Shown here: positions 1-6,575 of the stretch, piece by piece | Position numbering within the stretch: the stretch's first letter is position 1 | Layout of the letters: every line of letters starts with the position of its first letter | Assembly (NCBI GenBank): GCA_900769095.1 | Contig: CAAGFH010000222.1 | Coordinates: 1-12,147 of the forward strand | DNA from: Methanobacteriaceae archaeon | GTDB lineage: Archaea; Methanobacteriota; Methanobacteria; Methanobacteriales; Methanobacteriaceae | DNA length: 12,147 nucleotides | Reading direction: 5' to 3' | Translations under genes and position numbers: made by a program | The notes under the pieces: model-generated | Told to the model about the DNA's origin: nothing | What the model saw: only the letters and a program-made list of their open reading frames with translations | The model's database searches: none

Positions 1-293
1 TCTTTGAAATACAAGTCAGATGGTCTTCCAATATATTCAAAATCATCTTTATTGTTTAAGTATTTAACACCAATAACTTTTTTGCTTGGGAATAGAGTTA
101 CAACACTCATTCCATCATCAACATCAATGTTAATAAATCTTGGATGTTTACCATATTCAGTTTTAATTTTAATTATTTTATCATTTTCAATAAGTTCAGC
201 ATGTTCAAATTCATCACTTATATCGGTAGAATACCAATGTTGAGGAAGTTTAACTCTAATATCTAACATATCTAATAACTCTTTAACATGCAT
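1..293 (-). CDS. Unrecognised protein, N-terminal part, cut by window edge
   Basis: The first 97 residues are visible and the frame runs off the left edge, so the C-terminus is missing. The ATG at 293 is supported by a GGTGAT ribosome binding site at 298-303, four bases upstream. The visible part is acidic, starts MHVKELLDML, and alternates short hydrophobic and charged stretches like a small beta-rich soluble protein. I see no signal peptide or membrane segment. It directly follows the nitroreductase gene on the same strand (TGA at 312-314, 18 bases before this ATG), so the two are probably co-transcribed. I do not recognise the family and assign no function. That it is a gene is supported by the binding site, the open frame and the spacing. 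Confidence 0.75.
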   Translation of the reverse strand, partial: MHVKELLDMLDIRVKLPQHWYSTDISDEFEHAELIENDKIIKIKTEYGKHPRFINIDVDDGMSVVTLFPSKKVIGVKYLNNKDDFEYIGRPSDLYFK

Positions 294-311
294 TTAAATC
301 ACCATATTTAA

Positions 312-830
312 TCAAACTAAAAAATGAATTTTGTTTTTATCAATATCTCCAATATTATGAGGCTCCGGAATATCATCAGAATGACCAATAGCCAAAATGC
401 CGACAATTCTATAATGAGAGTCGACTTTTAGGATATCACGTACAATTTCTTCTGAATTTTTACCATCACGATTTCTCAAATGGACCTGAACCCAACAGCT
501 TCCCAAATCCAATTCTGTTGCCATTAGATGCATATATGTTAGTGCAATAGATGAATCTTCACACCATGTATCAGCAATCATTGTATCTGCTAGAACAACA
601 ATAGCTTTATTTGCATTTGCAATCAAATCAGCACCATGATCTTTGCATTTGGAAAGTTCTTCTAAAGTTTCTTTGCGATTGACAACCATAAAGTTACACG
701 GCTTTCTGTTCATGCTTGTTGGAGCAAGAAGTGCTGCTTGTAATATTTTACCAAGCTCTTCTTTTGTAACAGGCTCGTCAGTAAATGTCCTTGTACTTCT
801 TCTTTTAAGCATGGTGTCAATTAACCTCAT
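312..830 (-). CDS. Nitroreductase family protein (FMN-dependent oxidoreductase)
   Basis: A 172-residue flavoprotein of the nitroreductase superfamily, whose members usually bind FMN as dimers and reduce nitro compounds, quinones or other small electrophiles with NAD(P)H. Visible hallmarks are the N-terminal KRRSTRTF (residues 9-16), whose arginines contact the FMN phosphate. They also include APTSMNRKPCNF (36-47), the LGSCWVQV segment (109-116) and the GILAIGH strand near 144-150. The length is typical of the short archaeal and clostridial members. The physiological substrate cannot be read from sequence. The ATG at 830 has no Shine-Dalgarno site but a TATA box lies about 26 bases upstream, pointing to a leaderless mRNA. 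It ends in TGA, the only intact gene here that does. Reading past it gives six codons (including the TGA) before a TAA that abuts the next gene's ATG. Confidence 0.9.
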   Translation of the reverse strand: MRLIDTMLKRRSTRTFTDEPVTKEELGKILQAALLAPTSMNRKPCNFMVVNRKETLEELSKCKDHGADLIANANKAIVVLADTMIADTWCEDSSIALTYMHLMATELDLGSCWVQVHLRNRDGKNSEEIVRDILKVDSHYRIVGILAIGHSDDIPEPHNIGDIDKNKIHFLV

Positions 831-850
831 AATTTAAAGTTTGTATTTCA

Positions 851-860
851 CATATAAAAA
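851..860 (-). promoter_or_regulatory. TATA box of the nitroreductase gene (leaderless transcript likely)
   Basis: On the minus strand this reads TTTTTATATG. Its centre is about 26 bases before the ATG at 830, the usual archaeal TATA-to-transcription-start distance. No ribosome binding site precedes that ATG, so the mRNA probably begins at or next to the start codon. Transcript ends have not been mapped. Confidence 0.5.
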
Positions 861-862
861 AT

Positions 863-877
863 ATTTGATATAATTTT
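863..877 (+). promoter_or_regulatory. Possible TATA box of the aspartate kinase gene
   Basis: The AT-rich element TTTGATATAATTTTA would place the start of transcription near 895, giving a leader of roughly 55-60 bases before the ATG at 953. The whole divergent intergenic region is AT-rich, so other placements are possible. Confidence 0.3.
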
Positions 878-940
878 AGAAAAAATACTGGCGAAATATG
901 TAAACATTTAATAGAAATATCATACATACATTATTACATT

Positions 941-946
941 AGGTGA
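941..946 (+). promoter_or_regulatory. Ribosome binding site of aspartate kinase
   Basis: AGGTGA sits six bases before the ATG at 953 and matches the 3' end of 16S rRNA (anti-Shine-Dalgarno). It fixes the start of the aspartate kinase. Confidence 0.7.
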
Positions 947-952
947 ATTTTA

Positions 953-2146
953 ATGGATTTAATAGTAGCAAAATTTGGTGGTACCTCTGTTGGAAATGGA
1001 GGAAGAATTAAAAAAGCTGCCGAATCAATAGCAAAAGAATATAAAAAAGGAAAACAAGTAGTTGTTGTTGTATCTGCAGTCAACAAAACAACAGATGACT
1101 TAATAAAGCTCGCTGATGATGCAATTACTTGTAACCTCACGGACAGACAACATGCTGAAATTGTTGGTATGGGTGAGAGAACCTGCGTTAGATTATTCTC
1201 CGCTACTTTAGAATCATTAGGAGTCGAATCAACATATATTGACCCATATTCAGATTTATGGCCAATTATTACCGATTCCAACTACCTTGAAGCAAAAATT
1301 GATTTTGATAAGACAAATGAAAAAGTAAATAAACTTAGAAACTTATTAGATCAAGGAATTGTTCCTGTTGTATGTGGATTTCTTGGAAAATCAGGCAATC
1401 ACATGACCACATTAGGTCGTGGAGGAAGTGACATTACTGCATTTTTAATTGGAGAATGTTTAAATGCAAATGAAGTAATCATTGTAACTGATGTTGATGG
1501 AGTTTTATCAACTGATCCAAGAAAAATATCTGATGCAAAGCTTCTTGAAAGCATTACTGTTGATGAGATGAAAACTCTTGCAACACACGGAGCTCAGGTA
1601 TTGCATCCTAATGCACTTGACTATAAACATCCAAAAATTGATGCTAAGATTATTAACTTTGAGCACGGTGATTTAAGTTCAAAAGGAACCAAAATTATTG
1701 GACCTAAAGACTACAAACCAATTGATTTGTATGAAAATCCTGTTGCATCAATAACAATTGTTGGAAAAAGTTTATTAAACAAAGTCGGAATTGTATCCAC
1801 ACTTTCAAATATTCTTTTGGAAAATGGAATCAATCTCTTTAAGATGAATCCTCACCATAACTCAATTACTGTTTTTATTGACAGTAAAGATGCAAATAAA
1901 GCATATGAGTTATACCACGATCATGTTATTGAAAATGAAGATTTAAGCTCAATTTCACGTGATAAGGATACTGCAATGTTTAGTATAACAACTCCTGAAA
2001 TCAATGAAATTACTTTGACACATCTCTTAGTTGAAAATGACATTGAACCTGTCTTAATCAACTATACTAAAACTGAAATTTTATTATTTGTTGAGTGGGA
2101 ATTCAAGTACGAAGTTTCCAAATTACTCAACACTTACAAAAATTAA
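953..2146 (+). CDS. lysC: Aspartate kinase
   Basis: Phosphorylates aspartate with ATP to 4-phospho-aspartate, the first step towards lysine, threonine, methionine and isoleucine, in the cytoplasm. The N-terminal kinase domain carries KFGGTS (residues 7-12), TTLGRGGSD (152-160), the VTDVDGVLSTDPR nucleotide and metal segment (178-190) and the MKTLATHGAQVLHP segment (206-219). The C-terminal part, from about 262, looks like two ACT regulatory domains. The first includes NKVGIVSTLSNILLENGINL, typical of an allosteric amino-acid site. At 397 residues it has the normal length of a monofunctional enzyme without homoserine dehydrogenase. The start is set by AGGTGA six bases upstream. No other diaminopimelate or threonine gene lies nearby, so the inhibiting amino acid cannot be inferred from context. 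The symbol reflects the family and is not proof of the isozyme. Confidence 0.95.
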   Translation: MDLIVAKFGGTSVGNGGRIKKAAESIAKEYKKGKQVVVVVSAVNKTTDDLIKLADDAITCNLTDRQHAEIVGMGERTCVRLFSATLESLGVESTYIDPYSDLWPIITDSNYLEAKIDFDKTNEKVNKLRNLLDQGIVPVVCGFLGKSGNHMTTLGRGGSDITAFLIGECLNANEVIIVTDVDGVLSTDPRKISDAKLLESITVDEMKTLATHGAQVLHPNALDYKHPKIDAKIINFEHGDLSSKGTKIIGPKDYKPIDLYENPVASITIVGKSLLNKVGIVSTLSNILLENGINLFKMNPHHNSITVFIDSKDANKAYELYHDHVIENEDLSSISRDKDTAMFSITTPEINEITLTHLLVENDIEPVLINYTKTEILLFVEWEFKYEVSKLLNTYKN

Positions 2147-2150
2147 TTAA

Positions 2151-2200
2151 TTGATGTAGATTACACAATTCTAAAAACTAATTTTTAAAATTTACATCAA
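2151..2200 (+). terminator. Inverted repeat after aspartate kinase, possible terminator
   Basis: TTGATGTAGATT (2151-2162) can pair with AATTTACATCAA (2189-2200), twelve pairs including one G-U, around a 26-base loop. It starts five bases after the TAA of the kinase, and a T-rich stretch (near 2200-2217) follows. The large loop makes this weaker than the two hairpins further on. Confidence 0.4.
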
Positions 2201-2357
2201 TATTCTTAACTTTTTAATTCAAATTCTTGAAGAAATAATCTTAAGTTTCATTTTAATTAACCGAAGAATTGATTTAATTAAATGAGAACTCATAGCAAAA
2301 AATAAGATAATCTATTTTTTAAAATTTCAAACAAAAAAAGACAGAATTATAAAAAGT

Positions 2358-2388
2358 TCTATAATGTTGCAGTTTGCAACAATATAGA
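2358..2388. repeat. Hairpin with three-base loop, unassigned
   Basis: A seven-pair stem TGTTGCA (2365-2371) with TGCAACA (2375-2381) is closed by a GTT loop. After one A-A mismatch it is extended by six more pairs (2358-2363 with 2383-2388). It is well formed on either strand. No T-run follows directly, so it does not look like a simple terminator. It may be one arm of a structured RNA together with the hairpin at 2401-2425. Confidence 0.6.
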
Positions 2389-2395
2389 CTTGTAC

Positions 2396-2435
2396 AAAAA
2401 TTCAAAGTGCGGCAGGCACTTTGAATGGCATTTTT
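2396..2435. terminator. Strong perfect hairpin with T-run
   Basis: TTCAAAGTGC (2401-2410) and GCACTTTGAA (2416-2425) form a perfect ten-pair stem around GGCAG. The stem is preceded by AAAAA (2396-2400) and followed after TGGCA by TTTTT (2431-2435), so it resembles an intrinsic terminator on the plus strand. On the minus strand the A-run becomes a T-run. It could therefore terminate transcription from both sides, or close a small RNA. Confidence 0.55.
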
Positions 2436-2516
2436 CACGACTTATTATTAGCCATCATTATTTATTAATTTTCTATAATATAAATTAAATGGTTTTGTTC
2501 TGAAGGTTTATGAAAC

Positions 2517-2915
2517 CTATAATTTAAAACCAGTACCTACAAACTGAGCAACATCACGACCGACATCATCACTGACATCTACAATAATAATAGAGGATGT
2601 TCTTCCGTTTTTACGACAATAAGCCTCAGCAGTTAGTTTATTTCCTTTAGGTGCAGACAAATAATTAATGCTTACTTGTTGAGCAACAGTCGGTTGATGG
2701 AGCTGATTAGATAAAACAGCAAATGCAAAATCAGACAATGTGAAGATTACACCACCCATAACACCACCATAAGCATTTTTATGAATATCAGTTATCTCTA
2801 GAGAACAAATAGCTTTATCTTCGGTTAATTCATCTAGAGTAACACCAGTTTCAACTGCAAATTTATCCTTATAAAAAAATTCTCTTGCTTCTTCCAATGA
2901 ATTAAAATTAGCCAT
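2517..2915 (-). CDS. PaaI-like hotdog-fold thioesterase
   Basis: A 132-residue protein of the PaaI/hotdog thioesterase family, which hydrolyses acyl-CoA or aryl-CoA thioesters, usually as a tetramer. The core is VMGGVIFTLSDFAFA (residues 52-66), matching the family pattern GG-x-(I/L)F-(T/S)LAD-x-A with the catalytic aspartate at 62. A following VSINYL strand and the paired C-terminal strands complete the hotdog. In classical PaaI the residue before GG is histidine. Here it is methionine (M53), which to my memory also occurs in other archaeal and clostridial members. The substrate is unknown. The ATG at 2915 follows a GAGGT ribosome binding site at about 2923-2927. It is divergent from the acetyltransferase gene at 2991 and ends in TAG. 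Confidence 0.85.
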   Translation of the reverse strand: MANFNSLEEAREFFYKDKFAVETGVTLDELTEDKAICSLEITDIHKNAYGGVMGGVIFTLSDFAFAVLSNQLHQPTVAQQVSINYLSAPKGNKLTAEAYCRKNGRTSSIIIVDVSDDVGRDVAQFVGTGFKL

Positions 2916-2977
2916 AAAACTACCTCAATTTATAAATTAGTAATAGTATTAAATAAAGTATTGCCCAAATATTAACT

Positions 2978-2983
2978 AAGGAG
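2978..2983 (+). promoter_or_regulatory. Ribosome binding site of the GNAT gene at 2991
   Basis: AAGGAG lies seven bases before the ATG at 2991 and selects this start. Confidence 0.7.
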
Positions 2984-2990
2984 AAATATT

Positions 2991-3467
2991 ATGTCCAAAT
3001 TAACATTTAAAATAGCTGAAAGAACAGATTCAAAATTAATTTTAGAATACATTAAAAAGCTTGCAGATTATGAAAAAAGATCAGATGAAGTAATTGCAAC
3101 CGAAGAGTCTATTGAAAAATGGGTATTTGATGAAAAACAAGCAGAAGTAATATTTGCTCTTGAAGATGATATTCCAATTGGATTTGCATTATATTTCTTA
3201 AGTTTTTCAACATATCTCGGTAATGTAAATATGCATTTGGAAGACTTATTTATCGATCCAGAATACCGTGGAAACGGATACGGAAAAGCATTACTCAAAG
3301 AACTTGCAAAAATAGTGCTTGAGAGAGGTTACGGTCGTTTTGAATGGACCTGTCTTTCATGGAACCAACCAAGTATTGATTTTTATGAATCAATCGGAGC
3401 TAAACAAAAAGACTGGAATGTATTCCACTTTACCGGTGATGAACTTAGAAATTTTGTAGATGAATAA
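2991..3467 (+). CDS. GNAT family N-acetyltransferase, diamine/thialysine acetyltransferase-like
   Basis: A 158-residue GNAT protein that should transfer acetyl from acetyl-CoA to an amine. Motif A is HLEDLFIDPEYRGNGYGKAL (residues 82-101), with the acetyl-CoA pyrophosphate loop RGNGYG at 93-98. Motif B is WNQPSIDFYESIGA (124-137). The order LEDLF, RGxGxG, RFEWTCLSWN, FYESIGA and DWNVFHFTGDEL resembles the spermidine/thialysine acetyltransferase (SAT1/SAT2) branch, not RimI. A polyamine-like or lysine-analogue substrate is therefore a reasonable guess, but only a guess. Length and start are normal, with AAGGAG seven bases before the ATG. It stands alone on the plus strand, divergent from the thioesterase gene. 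Confidence 0.87.
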   Translation: MSKLTFKIAERTDSKLILEYIKKLADYEKRSDEVIATEESIEKWVFDEKQAEVIFALEDDIPIGFALYFLSFSTYLGNVNMHLEDLFIDPEYRGNGYGKALLKELAKIVLERGYGRFEWTCLSWNQPSIDFYESIGAKQKDWNVFHFTGDELRNFVDE

Positions 3468-3543
3468 ACCCATTTACTTTCTTTTTTTAAACAATTTAAT
3501 AAAATAAAAAGATATTTAAATCCAGATTAATAAAATTGTTAAG

Positions 3544-3561
3544 TGAAAGATAATTCTTTCA
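3544..3561. repeat. Perfect 7-bp inverted repeat upstream of the CPBP gene
   Basis: TGAAAGA (3544-3550) and TCTTTCA (3555-3561) form a stem with a TAAT loop, about 14 bases before the ribosome-binding-like TGTGAT. It may be an operator or a leader hairpin for the CPBP gene, or a chance repeat in AT-rich DNA. Confidence 0.35.
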
Positions 3562-3584
3562 TGAAGAGATAAAATGTGATTTAA

Positions 3585-4429
3585 ATATCTGAAAAATACC
3601 CAGATTTTATAACATATCCTAGACAGTTAAAAGGATACACATGGTATAAACCATTATTAACCATAATCCTTGCAGGAATCTTAACTAGTGTCTTTACAAT
3701 GATTCTTGTCATTGTTGTTTCAGGAGGAAGCACTTCTGCAATGGCAATGTTAAACGGAGGATATGATGGATTAAACACATACTCTTTCAGAGGTCTTGTA
3801 TCATTGGCATGTACTGGAATGTTAGTACCTGCAACATTAATAGCTGCAAGACTTGTTGGAGGAAGACCAATTTCTTCATACTTACATTCTAGAGAAAGCT
3901 GGAACTGGAAATTGTTTATTTATCCATTGATAATAACAGTATTAGTTCTTATAATCCCGTCAATATATCTTATATACACACATAAGTTAACATTTGACAA
4001 TCATTTTACAATTGTAACATTATTACTTACTTTGATTCTTGCACCACTACAAACCTATGGTGAAGAACTCTTATACCGTGGAGTAATAATGCAGACCTTA
4101 TGATCCTGGTTTAAAATACCAATTTTAGCAATTATCATACAATCATTGCTTTTCGTAGTTATACACCCATATAACTTAATTGGAATGGTTGACATCTTAT
4201 TCTATGCTCTTTTCTATGGTATTGTTTCCTGAAAACAAAAGGTCTTGAAGCTTCAATGGCTATGCACACAGCAAATAACACTTTCTTATTTATCTTGCTT
4301 GGTGTAGGATTAAACTTCTTTGGAAAAGATACAAGTATGGAAATTTTCTTATTAAATGCAATATTTACTGGAATTATTACAGTAATTGTATTGTTCTTAA
4401 ATAAGAAATATAACTGGTCAGAAAATTAA
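3585..4429 (+). pseudogene. CPBP (CAAX-type) intramembrane metalloprotease, broken
   Basis: Encodes a multi-spanning CPBP/Abi family membrane protein, related to CAAX prenyl protease 2. All three catalytic motifs are still encoded: EELLYR near 4062-4079, FVVIH near 4151-4165 and HxxxN (H-T-A-N-N) near 4266-4280. There are three lesions. First, the reading frame opens at 3585 with ATA where an ATG is expected. It follows TGTGAT by four bases, the same spacing as the GGTGAT start at 293. Second, TGA stands in frame at 4101-4103. Third, one base is missing at about 4230-4231, turning the conserved Trp-Lys-Thr-x-Gly-Leu-Glu-Ala segment out of frame. With these repaired the product is about 281 residues. 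A shorter frame from ATG 3699 to the TGA would lack the first membrane segment and motifs two and three. I infer a pseudogene. Sequencing error is the main alternative for the single-base deletion. Confidence 0.8.
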
Positions 4430-4435
4430 ATAAAA

Positions 4436-4466
4436 GGAAAATATTTACTTTCCCAATTCTTTTTTT
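4436..4466 (+). terminator. Terminator between CPBP and POT genes
   Basis: GGAAA (4436-4440) and TTTCC (4449-4453) can pair, and a run of T follows (about 4459-4466). It lies just after the CPBP TAA, separating it from the transporter gene. Confidence 0.45.
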
Positions 4467-4511
4467 ATTGAAAGAAACATGTTTTAAAAAATATTACAGG
4501 AGAAAACAATA

Positions 4512-5909
4512 ATGGAACACCCAAAAGGATTTTACATGTTATCTTCAGCAACAATGCTAGAAAGTTTCAGTTATTTTGTATTCGCAGTGATACTAGTACT
4601 TTATATGACTGATGTATTGCATTTTACAGATTCATTTTCAACATATTTCTTTGGAATAGCTTATGGTATGACTTATTTATTCCAAATAGTTGGAGGATAT
4701 CTAAGTGACAGATATTTAGGAAACAGAAAAGTAGTATTGATCGGAATAATTTTAATAGCAATTACACAGTTGATTTTTACATATGATGAAAGTCCATATC
4801 ACATATCAGCAAATATGGCAAATCATTCCACATTTTTATACACAAATCAAGAAATATTATTCCTCATTGCAGTAATTGTAATGTCAATTGGAGTGAGCTT
4901 TTTTACAGTAAGTATAACTTCATTTATTAGTTTATTTTACAAAGAAGACTCAAAACTTGTTGATTCAGCATTTCCAATATTCTACTTATTCAGAAATATT
5001 GGAGGATTTCTTGCACCAGTAGTTGTAAGCAGTGTTGTAGGTATTCACGACCCTAAATTATATCAGTATGGATTTTTATATGGCTTTATTGCAATAATCG
5101 CATGTTTAATTCTATTTTTAGCATTTAAAAACAAGACTTTTGTATCTGTTGATGGAAAACCACTTGGAGTTACACCATCATTTAAACTTCAAAAAGAAAA
5201 TAAGCAAAAAAGTAGTGCTAAATTAAGCAAATCAGAAATCAGTAATTTAAAAGCAATTGCGTTAATATTAATGGCAGTTATTGTATTTTTAATGTTCAGC
5301 CAACAGATATTTACAACAATTATTCTTTTTGCAAAACAGCACGTAAACAATATACTTCCAATTATTAATTCACAAATATCCCCTTCACTTTATGTATCTA
5401 TAAATCCACTGTTTATCATAATCCTTACTCCAATTTATCTTAAATTATTCCATAAACTCAGTGAAAAGAATATGGCAGTTAATACATATACAAAAATAGG
5501 AATAGGATTGTTATTAACAGGAATTGCATTTTTAGTTCTATTTATTGCAACACATGATTTAAATGCAAATACAAAAATAAACATGGTTTGAATCATATTA
5601 TTCAGTTTCTTTTTAGATAACGCAGAACTACTTATAATACCAGTTTCTTTAAGTTTAACTTCGAAATTGGCACCAAAAAAATATGCTTCATCAATAATGG
5701 GGATATTTTATGTTTCATTCAGTATTGCTTCAATAATTGGAGGAGTTCTAGCATCAGCATTCCCGAATAATAGTGCAACAATGCTACTCAATACAATTCC
5801 AATTGCAAATATTCAAACATATTTCATGATATTTGCAATAATAGGGCTTCTTTGTGGAGCGTTATGGTTATTATTTAGAAAGAAAATTGAAAACCTTACC
5901 ACAATATAA
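4512..5909 (+). pseudogene. POT/PTR2 family transporter with one in-frame TGA
   Basis: Encodes a POT/PTR2-type major facilitator, a family that imports di- and tripeptides with protons. The ATG at 4512 follows AGGAG (about 4498-4502). The conserved GGYLSDRYLGNRK loop is at residues about 61-73, followed by a central charged loop near 215-243 and the LSLTSKLAPKKYASSIMG segment of the late helices. The frame is open from end to end except for TGA at 5589-5591 (codon 360). There POT proteins commonly have tryptophan at the start of a membrane helix. With that codon as Trp the product is 465 residues, a normal length. The family ExxERF motif is degenerate: residues 14-19 read TMLESF, so the first glutamate and the arginine are missing. 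Proton coupling or substrate may therefore differ. It is either a very recent pseudogene or is read through. Confidence 0.78.
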
Positions 5910-5910
5910 T

Positions 5911-5947
5911 AATGGTTAAAGTCAGTGAAACTGGCTTTACAACCATT
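5911..5947. terminator. Bidirectional terminator hairpin between POT and MGMT-like genes
   Basis: AATGGTT (5911-5917) pairs with AACCATT (5941-5947), and 5918-5925 pairs with 5931-5938 with one G-U and a two-base bulge. This gives a stem of about 15 pairs closed by TGAAA. It sits two bases after the transporter stop and 25 bases before the stop of the convergent MGMT-like gene, so it can serve both. Confidence 0.65.
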
Positions 5948-5972
5948 TCACCATTATAAAACTAAAAAAGAG

Positions 5973-6442
5973 CTATTCTAAATCAAATAGCTTATCTTCA
6001 TAGTTTTCAACAAAATATCTTAAATTTTTTCTACCCCTTACAGTAAAAGTGTGGCCTTCTTTTTCAAGCATTTCTTTTTGATATTCTATTCCACCAGGAA
6101 ACTTCGGATTTAATTCCCCATCTTTTTTAAGAGTTCTCCAGAAAGCTATTTTATTATCATCACGCTCTTCACTAGCTTTTGATGCTAATGATATAATATT
6201 CCTGCGGTAAGTGGGCAAGTAAATTCTGCATTATACTTTTTAGCCAAGTATTCTCTTATTTCAACCATTGTAATTACTTTTCCTTCAGGAATTTTAGACA
6301 TGATTTCATGATATTCAATTGATGGTGCAAGAAGCATGTTTTCTCCACCATAACGTTTAATAGACTTTTCATCTTCAATTTTGATTACTTTTGGCATGTC
6401 CTTTGAATCATGCAATTTCTCATTAAAACTTTTACGTGCCAT
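5973..6442 (-). pseudogene. MGMT-like (alkyltransferase-like) protein, frameshifted
   Basis: Two overlapping frames on the minus strand together make one protein of about 156 residues of the MGMT DNA-binding-domain-like family. These are related to the C-terminal domain of O6-alkylguanine-DNA alkyltransferase but usually lack the methyl-accepting cysteine context. The first part (from ATG 6442, starting MARKSFNEKL) includes IPEGKVITMVEIREYLAKK and CPLTAGI. The second resumes with SLASKASEERDD and ends ENYEDKLFDLE before TAG at 5973. The join needs one extra base in the AT-rich stretch at about 6191-6200, so a single-base deletion is the simplest cause. Without it the protein stops at TAG 6185-6187. 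I chose ATG 6442 over the GTG at 6457 because the family starts near there and a TATA-like element lies about 29 bases upstream. No PCHR active-site motif is visible, so repair activity should not be assumed. Confidence 0.75.
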
Positions 6443-6467
6443 AGTTTTAAATTTCACTTCAAAAGTA

Positions 6468-6475
6468 TAAAATAT
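6468..6475 (-). promoter_or_regulatory. Possible TATA box of the MGMT-like gene
   Basis: TTTTATAC on the minus strand, about 29 bases before the ATG at 6442. No clear ribosome binding site is close to that ATG, so the mRNA may be leaderless or nearly so. Confidence 0.35.
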
Positions 6476-6575
6476 TATTCTAATAATTGGAATAATGTTA
6501 AAAAAAGTAGTTTTAATTGAATGAAGATTATCTTGTTAATTGATAAGATTAAAAATTAGTGTATTTAAGAGGGTG

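Larger units (their letters stand above)
2147..2516. other. 370-base convergent intergenic region with several hairpins
   Basis: Lies between the 3' ends of aspartate kinase and the thioesterase gene. It holds no convincing coding frame. Three inverted repeats are visible and listed separately: 2151-2200, 2358-2388 and 2401-2425. The rest is AT-rich, including a spaced TTTAATTAA inverted repeat near 2252-2282. That is longer and more structured than two back-to-back terminators need. Confidence 0.7.

Noticed and set aside
4..243. A rightward 79-residue reading frame at the left edge
   Set aside because: It is the antisense shadow of the leftward gene 1-293, which has a proper ribosome binding site and protein-like composition.
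934..1281. A leftward 115-residue frame opposite the aspartate kinase start
   Set aside because: It lies antisense to the strongly supported kinase and has no ribosome binding site or family resemblance.
2340..2440. CRISPR remnant or insertion-sequence end formed by the inverted repeats
   Set aside because: The two hairpins differ in sequence, there is no regular spacing or repeat, and no transposase or target-site duplication is visible.
4230..4232. Second TGA in the CPBP gene as evidence for TGA coding tryptophan
   Set aside because: The codons after this TGA in the same frame do not give the conserved sequence. Adding one base does, so the TGA is a by-product of a frameshift.
6185..6218. 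Programmed frameshift in the MGMT-like gene
   Set aside because: No slippery heptamer or downstream structure is visible, and this family is not known to me to use frameshifting. A deletion is simpler.
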